Shown here: positions 23,902-37,132 of the stretch, one piece after another
How the letters are laid out: every line of letters starts with the position of its first letter
How positions within the stretch are numbered: position 1 is the stretch's first letter
DNA from: Cololabis saira
Lineage: Eukaryota > Chordata > Actinopteri > Beloniformes > Belonidae
Direction: 5' to 3'
Length of the DNA: 64,000 nt
Assembly (NCBI RefSeq): GCF_033807715.1
Contig: NC_084597.1
Location: forward strand, 6,948,647 to 7,012,646
The notes under the pieces: generated by a model
Databases searched by the model: none
What the model was told of the DNA's origin: nothing
Seen by the model: the letters and a program-made list of their open reading frames with translations, nothing else
Made by a program: the position numbers and the translations under genes

Positions 23902-24509
23902 AATAAAGCGTTGGAAAGCTAATGAAACACTGAGCTGTTTCCAGCGTGCAAGTCTGACCCAGACTTCACTCGCACCCACCAGCATACTTTCCCCTTGCAT
24001 CAGCAAACAAGAGAACTGCAAAGCTTTTTATTATTCATAAAACAAGATAATATAAGCTGTCACTGGCATAGCAGACGTTATTGTGGATTTTTTTTTTTAA
24101 AACACCACATTACGCACTCGTAAAATCCCCACTTTTTATTCAATACAGCATGTCTAGACTATATTTTTATTATCATTATTGCAAGTAGCTAATCAGGATT
24201 TTATTGTGCAAGTGTATTGGGGTTTTGGTCTGCCTTTGTTTTTCTAAGTTTTTGTCATTCCTCGTGTCTCTGGGGGAATGCCAGTCGACCGGTTTGTCAG
24301 CCACCCACTCGGATTCAGATCTGATGAAGGAACCACAAGGAACCAAAAGCGAGTCTTTCTGACGCTGACAATGAAAAGGGGCTGCATCCCGTGTCAAGCA
24401 CAAATAAGTGTAGGCTGGAACACTAAAAATACTGTCAAATTAACATGTTAAAATATATCTACCCAAACTGCGTGGGTTGCATTTATTAAGAACCCATGCT
24501 GCCATGTCC
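23902..24509. other. no recognisable feature
   Basis: No gene, repeat or RNA recognised; AT-rich. Confidence 0.5.
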
Positions 24510-24515
24510 TTTTTC

Positions 24516-25079
24516 TACGACGGAGTATTAGGGCCAAACTAAGACAAAAAAAAAATTGGAAATTACGAGAATAAAGTCATAATATAATGAGAATAAAGTC
24601 GTAAAATTACGAGAATAAAGTCGTAATGTTGTGAGAATAAAGTCGTAATAGAATAAAGTCGTAATATTATGAGAATAAAGTCGTAATATTACGAGAATAA
24701 AGTCGTAAAATTCTGAGAATAAAGTCGTAAAATTCAGAGAATAAAGTCGTAATGAATAAAGTGGTAATTTATGAGAATAAAGTCATAATATTATGAAAAT
24801 AAAGTGGTAATTTATGAGAATAAAGTCATAATATTATGAAAATAAAGTGGTAATTTATGAGAACTCTAACAGGAAGAGCATCTTCTCCCTGTGCTAAAAT
24901 GAAGAATATTGAGCATCTTGTGAAGTTATATTTATATATTTATAATATATTACAACTTTATTCTCGTAATATTACGACTTTATTCTCATAATTTTACGAC
25001 TTTATTCTCATTACATTATGACTTTATTCTCGTAATTTCCTTTTTTTGTTTTTTTGTTTGGCCCTAATACTCCGTCGTA
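24516..25079. mobile_element. inverted-repeat element with 6-bp TSD, copy 1
   Basis: Termini TACGACGGAGTATTAGGGCC on both ends, flanked by TTTTTC (24510-24515, 25080-25085). The left two-thirds is an array of GAATAAAGTCGTAATATTAC-type units; the right arm holds the inverted counterpart around a unique core (AACTCTAACAGGAAGAGCAT). The RNA or single strand would fold into a long hairpin. No coding region. Confidence 0.75.
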
Positions 25080-25085
25080 TTTTTC

Positions 25086-26645
25086 AGTAGCCGAGGACTG
25101 TAAAAAAAACAGGTGAACAGCCTAAACAGGTTTCTGGTCCACTGGCTTTAGCACAATAGCATCCATAAATATGTACTTCAAAGTGTACATGAACAGAGTC
25201 TGATTGAGCATCTTGAAATGGTCAATGAATTAACTTTTGATCACTTATACGTGGGCTTTCATTATTGCATCCTTACTGTCACACAAATAAAATGGTTAAA
25301 GTAGAAACCATCAGTGAATGGACTAGATACAATAATATGCAATAATACAATAATTCTGACCACATCAGCTCTGCAAAATGTCAATCATACTCTGTAGTGC
25401 ACGAGATAGTGAGTAAAAATTGTTATCAGATGCGATGTTGATACGATCATGACTGGTAATATCCAAACCTTAACAAAAGTAAGAGTCTTAAATTCAATAT
25501 CAAAAAAGTGTGTCTACCTACTCATTAAGGCTCCAAAAATCTACATTTACTAACCGGTGGAGCCCTGTAATGGCTTTATTAATACAATGAGGTCTATTAC
25601 CCAATGTTGCTCAGCCCACCTGCTGAATTCTTACTGTATTCCCTCTGTACACAGATTTGCCAATAGCCAATTTTTCCTAGAATAAATATGGTGCCTGCTT
25701 TCTATACACACCGTTGTGCCTTGGAGTGGACAATTATTATTATTGACTTTACTATTTTTTCTTTTTTTTTTAATTTATGGGTTTGTTATTATATACGTAT
25801 ATTTTGGAGTGAATAATTATGTTGTTGTTTTTCTCTTGTATAATCTGTACAGATGTTGTATGCAGCTGAAAAAAGGAAAAAGAAAAAAGAAAATGTATGT
25901 GGTGTATTGTTGTTGAAACTAAATAAAAATTAAGTTCCAAAAAAAAATATGTCCACTTCATTTGGTTTATGTGTACACCATATGAACCGCCATTTCGATA
26001 ACAACATGGGTTAAAATACTACCAATATAGAATATTTTCCAAAGAAGTCAAATTAAATTATAGATTTTTGACCAAATATATCTCTCAAAAGTCACCATTG
26101 GATTAACATTTGTGATTTTGACTCAAACAGTGGTGACCAGCTGGTCCATGAACATTTGGTGATTTAATACTCTGTTAAAATGACCTAAGGAAATTAATTC
26201 ATTTAATTTTATTAATTGTTTACTGTCTACTTAAACAATGATCTCCACTTTTTGCACCAGCTCTTTGAGTTGAAAATCAAATGCAATCATGGTGAATGTT
26301 TTTGCTTTACTGCTTTTCCCCATGAGGTTCCTTTGATGCCAACGGTTATTCAAAATAAGCGAATGGTTTCATTTCACTTTGTCTCTCGTGATTGACGAGT
26401 AAATGAAACACATTTTCCAGAACAGTCATGTAACAAAGTTACAAAGAAAAACAAAGCAGAAAAAAAATAAAACTGAAAGTGTCCCACAAGCTATATATAG
26501 GACAGATGTGGTGCTGGTAAAGCTCCTTATGAGGTGGTGGTTGGTGTCAGGTTGCTCTGCCCCCCCACCCTCCCATCATTATTTAGCCTCTGCAGCTTCA
26601 TGGTTGCAACACGTTTGCCCCTGAGCATGTCTGCTGCTTCGCTGC
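25086..26645. other. no gene recognised
   Basis: AT-rich, mostly featureless. 25880-25955 (A-rich end with AATAAAAATTAAG) could be a LINE tail, but no coding remnant supports it. Confidence 0.45.
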
Positions 26646-27752
26646 ACAGCTGTTAGCTGTGGTTTTCTGAAAAATAGAGATGGAGAAGGAGGGGGCGGGG
26701 TGATGTGGGGACAGAAGACGCTGCCTTGCACATGCTGCCTTGCAGTTTGCCACAGAACGAGAGTGAAGCTCTCATCTGGGCTGCGACCCCCTGCTCATTT
26801 TAGGGATTATCTAACTGTTAGATCAGGGGTTGGGAACCCAAAATGTAGAAAGAGCCATATTGGACCAAAAACACAAAAACCAAATATGTCTGGAGCCGCA
26901 AAAAATGAAAAGTCTTGTATAATGCCTTAAAATGAAGCCAAATGGCGAAAGGCGAACTGTCGAGAAAAAAGTAAAAATGTCGAGAAAAAAGTAAAAATTT
27001 CAAGAGAAAGGTTGAAATGTCAAGATTAATGTTGAAGTACAATCTTGAGAAAAAAGTCGAAATGTCGAGAAAAAAGTCAATATTTTGAGAAAAAAGTCAA
27101 AATTTTGAGAACAAAGTTGAAATGTCGAGGAAATAGTCCGAATTTTGTGAAAAGTCGAAATGTCGAGATTAAAAAGGAAAGGAAAAGAAGAAAAAAGAGG
27201 AAAAAAAGGAAAAAAAGAAGAAAAAAGAAAAAAAGGAAAAAAAGAAGAAAAAGAGAAAAAAAGGCGAAATCTGAGAAAAAAGTCGAAATGTCGAGAAAAA
27301 AGTCAAAATGTCGAGAAAAAAGTCAGATTTCAAGAGAAAGGTTGAAATGTCAAGATTAATGTTGAAGTACAATCTTGAGAAAAAAGTCGAAATGTCGAGA
27401 AAAAAGTTGAAATGTCGAGAAAAAAGTCAATATTTTGAGAAAAAAGTCAGAATTTTGTGAAAAGTCGAAATGTCGAGATTAAAAAGGAAAGGAAAAGAAG
27501 AAAAAAGAGAAAAAAAGGAAAAAAAGAAGAAAAAAGAAAAAAAGGAAAAAAAAGAAGAAAAAGAGAAAAAAAGAAAAAAAAAGAAAAAAAGGAAAAAAAA
27601 GGTCAAACATTTGACAGCTGTTAGCTGTGGTTTTCTAAAAAATAGAGATGGAGAAGGAGGGGGCGGGGTGATGTGGGGACAGAAGACGCTGCCTTGCACA
27701 TGCTGCCTTGCAGTTTGCCACAGAACGAGAGTGACGCTCTCATCTGGGCTGC
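26646..27752. repeat. 139-bp direct repeat flanking an 829-bp copied segment
   Basis: 26646-26784 and 27614-27752 are 139-bp direct repeats with very few differences (ACAGCTGTTAGCTGTGG at the start, CATCTGGGCTGC at the end). Between them, 26785-27613 matches the locus at 22659-23412, including about 44 bp of that locus's unique flank before the hAT terminus. The insert therefore is not a standard transposition of the hAT. Confidence 0.7.
26826..27613. mobile_element. hAT-type element copy, right end missing
   Basis: Begins CAGGGGTTGGGAACCC, same family as 22703-23490, but stops at GGTCAAACATTT without its right terminus. The inner GTCGAAATGTCGAG array and AAAGAAGAAAAAAG block occur twice, showing internal duplication. 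Confidence 0.7.
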
Positions 27753-28378
27753 TTGTGTCCTGATGATGGGGAGGTAAACAACAGGTGTCGCATACATGGG
27801 ATGCCTGGGGGGATAAACTAAGAAGGGATTACTGAAAATAGCGAACGGTGGATTGGATGACACAATAAGAAATTTGAAGCATTTTTTTTAGATCTTTTGT
27901 TGTTTTTTTTCCTCCACAGATGGAACCCCAACACATACTGTCTTCTTGTATCTGTTAGTGAATGCATGGACAGTCCATTAGCATTTACTTCACCTCCGGA
28001 GAGCCACAAGGCTGCAGTAAACTCCAGGTGTTGCATCACCAGGTTGAGGATAGAAACTAAAAGCTTTTCTCCGTGAGGGCTCGGTGTTTTGATCTTAAAT
28101 AGCCTTCATGAAAGAGAAGCTTTCTTCTTCAGCTTCCTTTCACAAAGACGGAGCCCGAGGTCCTCTATAGTTTAAGCTCTTGTAAAAGTGAACCAAAAGA
28201 AAAAGAAGTTTGGACGGTGTACCAAAGTACACATTTCTGATAACTGACAGAATGGCTCACGTTCTTTCCCAAGCGACCTGATGGTGCCAGATAAATGGCA
28301 TTTATCATCTCTCTACAGTACAATGGTCTGCTGGAAATCCTGTGGTCCTGGCAAAGACTGTGATGCAACACCTGACCA
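27753..28378. other. no recognisable feature
   Basis: No gene or repeat recognised up to the start of the 15-bp minisatellite. Confidence 0.5.
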
Positions 28379-30383
28379 TTGACTTGTGATCCATAGACTC
28401 GTGATCCGTAGATTTGTGATCAATAGACTTGTGATCCATAGACTTGTGATCATAGACTTGTGATCCATAGACTTGTGATCCATAGACTTGTGATCCATAG
28501 ACTTGATCCGTAGACGTGTGATCCATAGACTTGTGATCCATAGACTTGATCCATAGATTTGATCCATAGACTTGTGATCCATAGACTTGATCCATAGACT
28601 TGTGATCCATAGACTTGATCCATAGACTTGTGATCCATAGACTTGTGATCCATAGACTTGTGATTCATAGACTTGTGATCCATAGACTTGTGATCCATAG
28701 ACTTGTGATTCATAGACTTGTGATCCATAGACTTGTGATCCATAGACTTGATCCATAGACTTGTGATCCATATACTTGTGATCCATAGACTTGTGATCCA
28801 TAGACTTGATCCATAGACTTGTGATCCATAGACTTGTGATCCATAGACTTGTGATCCATAGACTTGTGATCCATAGACTTGATCTATAGACTTGTGATCC
28901 ATAGGCTTGATCCATAGACTTGTGATCCATAGACTTGTGATCCATAGACTTGATCTATAGACTTGTGATCCATAGACTTGTGATCCATAGACTTGATCTA
29001 TAGACTTGTGATCCATAGACTTGTGATCCATAGACTTGATCCATAGACTTGTGATCCATAGACTTGTGATCCATAGACTTGATCTATAGACTTGTGATCC
29101 ATAGACTTGATCTATAGACTTGTGATCGATAGACTTGTGATCCATAGACTTGTGATCCATAGAATTGTGATCCATAGACTTGTGATCCATAGACTTGTGA
29201 TCGATAGACTTGTGATCCATAGAATTGTGATCCATAGAATTGTGATCCATAGACTTGTGATCGATAGACTTGTGATCCATAGACTTGATCCATAGACTTG
29301 TGATCCATAGACTTGTGATCCATAGACTTGTGATCGATAGACTTGTGATCCATAGACTTGTGATCCATAGAATTGTGATCCATAGACTTGTGATCCATAG
29401 ACTTGTGATCGATAGACTTGTGATCCATAGACTTGATCCATAGACTTGTGATCCATAGACTTGTGATCCATAGACTTGTGATCGATAGACTTGTGATCCA
29501 TAGACTTGTGATCCATAGACTTGTGATCGATAGACTTGTGATCCATAGACTTGTGATCCAGAAATTTGTGATCGATAGACTTGTGATCCATAAATTTGTG
29601 ATCCATAGACTTGTGATCGATAGACTTGTGATCCATAGACTTGTGATCCATAGACTTGTGATCCATAGACTTGTGATCCATAGACTTGTGATCCAGAAAT
29701 TTGTGATCGATAGACTTGTGATCCATAGACTTGTGATCCATAGACTTGTAATCCATAGACTTGTAATCCATAGACTTGTGATCCATAGACTTGATCCATA
29801 GACTTGTGATCCATAGACTTGATCCGTAGACTTGTGATCCATAGACTTGTAATCCATAGACTTGTGATCCATTGACTTGTGATCCATAGACTTGTGATCC
29901 ATAGACTTGATCCATAGACTTGTGATCCATTGACTTGTGATCCATAGACTTGTGATCCATAGACTTGTGATCCATTGACTTGTGATCCATAGACTTGTGA
30001 TCCATAGACTTGTGATGCATAGACTTGTGATCCATTGACTTGTGATCCATAGACTTGTGATCCATAGACTTGTGATCCATTGACTTGTGATCCATAGACT
30101 TGTGATCCATAGACTTGTGATGCATAGACTTGTGATCCATTGACTTGTGATCCATAGACTTGTGATCCATAGACTTGTGATCCATTGACTTGTGATCCAT
30201 AGACTTGTGATCCATTGACTTGTGATCCATAGACTTGTGATCCATAGACTTGATCCATAGACTTGTGATCCATTGACTTGTGATCCATAGACTTGATCCA
30301 TAGACTTGTGATCCATTGACTTGTGATCCATAGACTTGTGATCCATAGACTTGTGATCCATAGACTTGTGATCCATAGACTTG
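28379..30383. repeat. 15-bp minisatellite TTGTGATCCATAGAC, block 1
   Basis: About 135 units of TTGTGATCCATAGAC, with a common 13-bp variant lacking TG. Point variants (CGATAG, CATTGAC, TGCATAG, GAATTG) are patterned: 29921-30190 shows a seven-unit, 105-bp higher-order period. Because 15 is a multiple of three and the minus strand lacks stop codons in the unit, all three minus frames stay open for hundreds of codons (up to 684). These are not genes. Confidence 0.95.
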
Positions 30384-31019
30384 GCACACAACCAGATGCT
30401 CCCACACTGTATCCTGGAGTTGTTCCAGGTGAGGGAAAGCAGGCACAACCTAAGGGGCTATGGCATTTTTTAGCAGAAATGGCCAAGAACAAAAAAAATG
30501 TCAAGGTGTATCAGTGTCGAAGGGGTGAAACTGTGGAACCGCCTGGATGAGGAACTAAAAAAAAGTAGCTCAATTTATAAATTAAAAAAAAAATTATAAA
30601 TCTAAAATAATGGATAAATATAGAACACAAATATAAATTCTCTTCATATTAAACTGTCTAAATTATGCAACTTTCCTCCTGCAGCTATCCTCAAATCATG
30701 AGTGACCACATTTATTTTCTTCTCTTCTTTGTTTATTTTCTTGTTTTGTTCGTTCGTTTCGTTTTCTTCTTATTAGTATCTTTTGTTTCTGAAGTCTGCC
30801 TTTGTTGAAAAGGATAGACAAAATAAGCCATGAGGCTTCAGCCTATACCTTTTTGGTCAAAAAAAAAAAAAAAAGGAAATGTGTACATATATATAATATA
30901 TATATTTATACCTGTGTGTATACTGTACATATACAGTGTGTATATGCAAACATCTTAAAATGTAAATGACCAAAACAAAATAAACTAAACTAAAAAAAAC
31001 AAAAAAAAAACAAAAAAAA
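30384..31019 (+). mobile_element. L2-type LINE 3' end inserted in the minisatellite
   Basis: 5'-truncated insertion. 30522-30599 encodes GVKLWNRLDEELKKSSSIYK and a stop, a typical L2-type ORF2 C-terminus. The 3' UTR follows, with a GGCTTCAGCCTATACC block and an A-rich tail (CTAAACTAAAAAAAAC). Both edges meet ACTTG of the minisatellite, compatible with a short target duplication that the repeat itself makes ambiguous. Confidence 0.65.
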
Positions 31020-31798
31020 CTTGTGATCCATAGACTTGTGATCCATAGACTTGTGATCCATAGACTTGTGATCCATAAATTTGTGATGCATAGACTTGTG
31101 ATCCATAGACTTGTGATCCATAAATTTGTGATGCATAGACTTGATCCATAGACTTGATCCATAGACTTGTGATCCATAGACTTGTGATCCATAGACTTGT
31201 GATCCATACATTTGTGATGCATAGACTTGATCCATAGACTTGATCCATAGACTTGTAATCCATAGACTTGTGATCCATAGACTTGATCCATAGACTTGAT
31301 CCATAGACTTGTGATCCGTAGACTTGTGATCCATAGACTTGTGATCCATAGACTTGTGATCCATAGACTTGTGATCCATAGACTTGTGATCCATAAATTT
31401 GTGATCCATAGACTTGATCCATAGACTTGTGATCCATAGACTTGTGATCCTTGACTTGTGATCCATAGACTTGTGATCCATAGACTTGTGATCCATAGAC
31501 TTGTGATCCATAGACTTGTGATCCATAGACTTGTGATCCTTGACTTGTGATCCATAGACTTGTGATCCATAGACTTGTGATCCATAGACTTGTGATCCAT
31601 AGACTTGTGATCCATAGACTTGTGATCCATAGACTTGTGATCCATAGACTTGATCCATAGACTTGTGATCCATAGACTTGATCCATAGACTTGTGATCCA
31701 TAAACTTGTGATCCATAGACTTGTGATCCATAGACTTGTGATCCATAGACTTGTGATCCATAGACTTGTGATCGATATACTTGTGATCCATAGACTTG
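31020..31798. repeat. 15-bp minisatellite, block 2
   Basis: About 53 units in the same orientation and register as block 1, so the two blocks were probably one array before the LINE insertion. Confidence 0.93.
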
Positions 31799-31953
31799 GT
31801 CCCCCAGAACTCCCCAGTTTCCAAGCGCTCTTCACAACGAAGGATCCGCCACCAGGTTTCTGCTTCCACAGGTTGAGCAGGTGATCATTTCAAGAGGCAT
31901 TTTTCATTTTAATGGTGCAAATTGTTTTTTACATTGTGATAATAAATAATTAA

Positions 31954-32906
31954 AGGAGCCGTCTGTAAGAAATGTCCAAAACTGGTACTGCAGTCACTTT
32001 CAAAATATTGTTGAGCGGCGTGTACCCTCCCCCTCCTCCCCCCGACCAGAGGTTGCCAGGTAGGCTGCAGAATGCAGCAGGAACGTAGGCTGCCATGGCT
32101 GCCATAATTAGAGCCGAGCTGGCAACCCGGATGCCGAAACAATACTGACTTGGTGATTGGGAGATAGGTGGAGGGTGGAGCTTCAGAAACAATACTGACT
32201 TGGTGATTGGGAGATAGGTGGAGGGTGGAGCTTCAGAAACAATACTGACTTGGTGATTGGGAGATAGGTGGAGGGTGGAGCTTCAGAAACAATACTGACT
32301 TGGTGATTGGGAGATAGGTGGAGGGTGGAGCTTCAGAAACAATACTGACTTAGTGATTGGGAGATAGGTGGAGGGTGGAGCTTCAGAAACAATACTGACT
32401 TGGTGATTGGGAGATAGGTGGAGGGTGGAGCTTCAGAAACAATACTGACTTGGTGATTGGGAGATAGGTGGAGGGTGGAGCTTCAGAAACAATACTGACT
32501 TGGTGATTGGGAGATAGGTGGAGGGTGGAGCTTCAGAAACAATACTGACTTGGTGATTGGGAGATAGGTGGAGGGTGGAGCTTCAGAAACAATACTGACT
32601 TGGTGATTGGGAGATAGGTGGAGGGTGGAGCTTCAGAAACAATACTGACTTGGTGATTGGGAGATAGGTGGAAGGTGGAGCTTCAGAAACAATACTGACT
32701 TGGTGATTGGGAGATAGGTGGAGGGTGGAGCTTCAACATAAACATCAGTTGAGGGCTGCAACTGCTCTTTTTAAACTGGAATATCCTGGCTTGAGTGCTG
32801 TTGTCAGTGACATAAGTATTTGAAATGAACATGATTTTTAAATGTCTGTTGACATATCGGGGTCATTTTATGATTCGTTTTATTATTGCTCTTACATACA
32901 GCTCCT
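31954..32906. mobile_element. TTAA MITE with 12-unit 50-bp VNTR
   Basis: Termini AGGAGCCGTCTGTAAGA and, reverse complemented, AGGAGCTGTATGTAAGA, flanked by TTAA (31950-31953, 32907-32910). Same family as 35526-36048, which is inverted. Encodes nothing convincing. Confidence 0.8.
32138..32735. repeat. 50-bp minisatellite, 12 units
   Basis: Twelve nearly identical 50-bp units beginning AACAATACTGACTTGGTGAT. Only two single-base variants are obvious, so it expanded recently. Lies wholly inside the MITE. Confidence 0.97.
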
Positions 32907-33129
32907 TTAAATAAGTGTTCTGAGATTAACACAAAAAACATCTGTCATCTGCGGAGGCTGATGGATTGCAAAACTCACTCCCAACTGCTTCACTCTGGTT
33001 GGGGAAACCAATCACCTACACTTTCCACAGCTCATCTGCTGCACACTCATCTTCTCCCCGTCAAAGAATAAATCCCTCCAAGAATAATGGCTTTTTGCAA
33101 TGACTCTAGTCATTATTACTTTTATTCTA

Positions 33130-33645
33130 ATCTGTAATAAATTGTTGAAAGGCATTGTGACGTACAGTAGAATTGTCAAATTGGTCTGATTCCCAGCACG
33201 AATCGCCATGGATTACTTTTGTAATACTGTATTTGACCCGGTCTTTGTACGTTTTGACCGTATAGAAACGTAATTCTCGTCAGTTGTGTGAAATAAGACC
33301 CGGAAACAGGCATTGTGGCACAGAATTGTCAAATTGGTTTAATTCACCGTAAGAAATTGTTACAGATTATTTTTGTAATACTGTTTGTCTTTGTACGTTT
33401 TGACCGTTTAGAAACGTAATTCTTTCCATTGTAAGAATGAGACGTACCTGCTGGACTCTACTGCCCTTACTTTTTAACAACTTGTGCTTTTTATTATTTT
33501 ACCTCTTTTCTTATCATTTTATTTCATTTTATTTGTAATTTACAGTTTAATAGTGTCTTGCTGATTTTAATGTTGATGTAAAGCACTTTGAATGACCTTG
33601 TGTTGAATTGTGCTGTACAAATAAACTTGCCTTGCAAGGCAACCC
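33130..33645 (+). mobile_element. L2-like LINE 3' end
   Basis: Contains the 3' block GTAAAGCACTTTGAATGACC, then GTGTTGAATTGTGCTGTACA and an AATAAACTTGCCTTG tail. About 33300-33645 is matched in inverted orientation at 47637-47990. The upstream half (33130-33300) has two diverged copies of a CATTGTGRC..AATTGTCAAATTGG block. Confidence 0.6.
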
Positions 33646-33956
33646 CCTTATATGTGGAGATGGCCACGTCTGAGGGATTACTGGGGAGGTCAGTGTCCAT
33701 AATTTCATGGACGACTGGTCAATTCAAAATTTAGGCATGACTTCTGCAACTTTTCTGGAGTTAAGTGAAGCAGTTACTCCCCTGGTTGCACTGGCTGCGT
33801 TGTACTCAATGGAGGAAATTCCTAAAGGACAAAATCCTTTTGGTATGTCCTGTGACCTGTAGATGAGACAAAGGTGTCTCCTTTTTTATTTTTATTTTTT
33901 GTGGCTTTAGGTGCCTTTATTTTGAAAATGGCTAGATGGGAAACTTGGGTAGAGAG

Positions 33957-34930
<974 letters not shown>

Positions 34931-35521
34931 TATTTGCATATTTCTGATATTAACATGTTTCCATCACATCTATTTGCAATTCCTGTTTGCACAATTTTCA
35001 AGGGAAATGGAAATGCATCTGCAAGTAACACCAGCGAGCTGCTTTGGCTCGGCGAACAAGCTCAGCGGCCAAGAATCCACCAAAAAACGAGTACGCGTTC
35101 AGAAAGAAAGTCAGCCGGCGATGGAACAACCTTGCAAGGGTCACACGCAATGATTGGATGGTTGTGTTTCGAACTCTGTCGCTTCCACGGGGGACTCGTG
35201 TTTTCTGTTTTGAGAAAGCATTTTTATTCAGTGTTTTTTCTGGCAGCGTGTAAAGATAATTTGAGGTAACAGCGGTTAAAAAAAACGCTTCTCAACCTCC
35301 TTTAAGGTCTAAAACTGAGTTGAACATGCTGAAGTAAAATAATGTTTTTGTCCCAACATAAACAGAAGAGTTTAAAGAGTTTAAAGTTGTATTTAAGTAA
35401 ACAAGGAGCATGACGGAGGCGAATCTTGGCCTCCGAAGGAGTCGGATGAAATACCTCAATATTCGGCTACATTCTGTGAAAATGCACCTTTTTACGGTTG
35501 ATATTTCAACGCATTTCCTCC
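34931..35521. other. no recognisable gene
   Basis: A moderately GC-rich patch (35030-35170) has an open frame but no recognisable domain; the rest is AT-rich. Confidence 0.45.
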
Positions 35522-35525
35522 TTAA

Positions 35526-36048
35526 AGGAGCTGTATGTAAGAGCAATAATAAAACGAATCATAAAATGACCCCGATATGTCAACAGACATTTAAAAATCA
35601 TGTTCATTTCAAATACTTATGTCACTGACAACAGCACTCAAGCCAGGATATTCCAGTTTAAAACGAGGAGTTGCAGCCCTCAACTGATGTTTATGTTGTC
35701 ATTTTTTGTTTTGGCCTGAAGCTCCACCCTCCACCTATCTCCCAATCACCAAGTCAGTATTGTTTCTGAAGCTCCACCCTCCACCTATCTCCCAATCACC
35801 AAGTCAGTATTGTTTCTGAAGCTCCACCCTCCACCTATCTCCCAATCACCAAGTCAGTATTGTTTCGGCATCCGGGTTGCCAGCTCGGCTCTAATTATCG
35901 CAGCCATGGCAGCCTACGTTCCTGCTGCATTCTGCAGCCTACCTGGCAACCTCTGGTCGGGGGGAGGAGGGGGAGGGTACACGCCGCTCAACAATATTTT
36001 GAAAGTGACTGCAGTACCAGTTTTGGACATTTCTTACAGACGGCTCCT
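35526..36048. mobile_element. TTAA MITE with 3-unit 50-bp VNTR
   Basis: Inverted copy of 31954-32906, flanked by TTAA (35522-35525, 36049-36052). Holds about three of the 50-bp units (35718-35868) instead of twelve. Confidence 0.8.
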
Positions 36049-36166
36049 TTAAATTACATCTGGAGACTCTATTGTAAACATCTATGCATCAATGTGTGCT
36101 TTCATGGTAAAGGATCAAACATATTTGATATTTAATGTCAACAGAGATAACCTGAAATATGTAGAC

Positions 36167-36783
36167 CAGGGGTCGGCAACCCGCGGCTCTAGAGCCGCAT
36201 GTGGCTCTTTAGCGCCGCCCTAGTGGCTCCTGGAGCTTTTTCAAAAATGTTTTACCATTTTTTTCATTTTTTTCTTTTTTTTTCTCTTTTTTTTTCCTTT
36301 TTTTCTCTTTTTTCTTTTTTTTTCCTTTTTTTCTTTTTTCTTCTTTTTTTCCTTTTTTCTCTTTTTTCTTCTTTTCCTTTCCTTTTTTCTCTTTTCTCTT
36401 CTTTTCCTTTCCTTTTTAATCTCGACATTTCGACTTTTCACAAAATTCTGACTATTTCCTCGACATTTCGACTTTGTTCTCAAAATTTTGACTTTTTTCT
36501 CGAAATTTCAACTTTTTTCTTGACATTTCGACTTTTTTCTCAAGATTGTACTTCATCATTAATCTTGACATTTCGACTTTTCTCTTGAAATTTTGACTTT
36601 TTTCTCGACATTTTGACTTTTTTCTCGACATTTCGACTTTTTTCTCGACAGTTCGCCTTTCGCCATTTGGCCTCATTTTAAGGCTTATACAAAACTTTTC
36701 ATTTTTTGCGGCTCCAGACATATTTGTTTTTTGTGTTTTTGGTCCAATATGGCTCTTTCTACATTTTGGGTTGCCGACCCCTG
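36167..36783. mobile_element. hAT-type element with perfect TSD, third copy
   Basis: CAGGGGTCGGCAACCC termini, perfect 8-bp duplication ATGTAGAC (36159-36166, 36784-36791). Inverted relative to 22703-23490, shorter internal array. Confidence 0.87.
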
Positions 36784-37053
36784 ATGTAGACAAACACACA
36801 CACAGGCAGGGGAGAAAGCTTGAATCCTGCAGCCAGATGCTGAACTTAAATAGAAACAGTCTTTTAGCAAGTGCCCCTTTTTTTTAAGGTGCATATTTTC
36901 CTGGGTTGGACCTCGACGGCTAACAGAGCGTGTGTTGAACAGATCTTTAGTGTGTGCATCAGACGGGATGAGAAGTTAAACCCAAACAGACATTTCCACA
37001 CACGGTGAAATGATCTCTGCTTTTCCTTTGTGGCACTTTCTCGTGTATCTGTC

Positions 37054-37067
37054 TTCACACACACACA

Positions 37068-37123
<56 letters not shown>

Positions 37124-37132
37124 CACACACAC
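37054..37132. repeat. (CACG)n/(CA)n microsatellite
   Basis: CA repeats, then CACG repeats, then CA repeats. Potentially Z-DNA forming because of alternating purine-pyrimidine. The 260 bp before it (36792-37053) show nothing recognisable. Confidence 0.95.

Noticed and set aside
28450..30504. 684-codon minus-strand open frame with GSQVY, MDHKS and WITSL repeats
   Set aside because: All three minus frames are open across the same DNA because the 15-bp unit has no stop on that strand. The protein switches repeat type wherever a 13-bp variant shifts the frame, so there is no sign of selection for coding.
28379..31798. CRISPR-like array because of regular short repeats
   Set aside because: Units are contiguous 13-15 bp repeats without unique spacers, in a eukaryotic repeat context.
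31909..32192. 80-codon frames present in both TTAA MITEs
   Set aside because: They run across MITE sequence and into the VNTR. Presence in both copies follows from shared descent, and no domain is recognisable.
37054..37132. Regulatory CpG island
   Set aside because: It is only a CACG/CA microsatellite of 79 bp.
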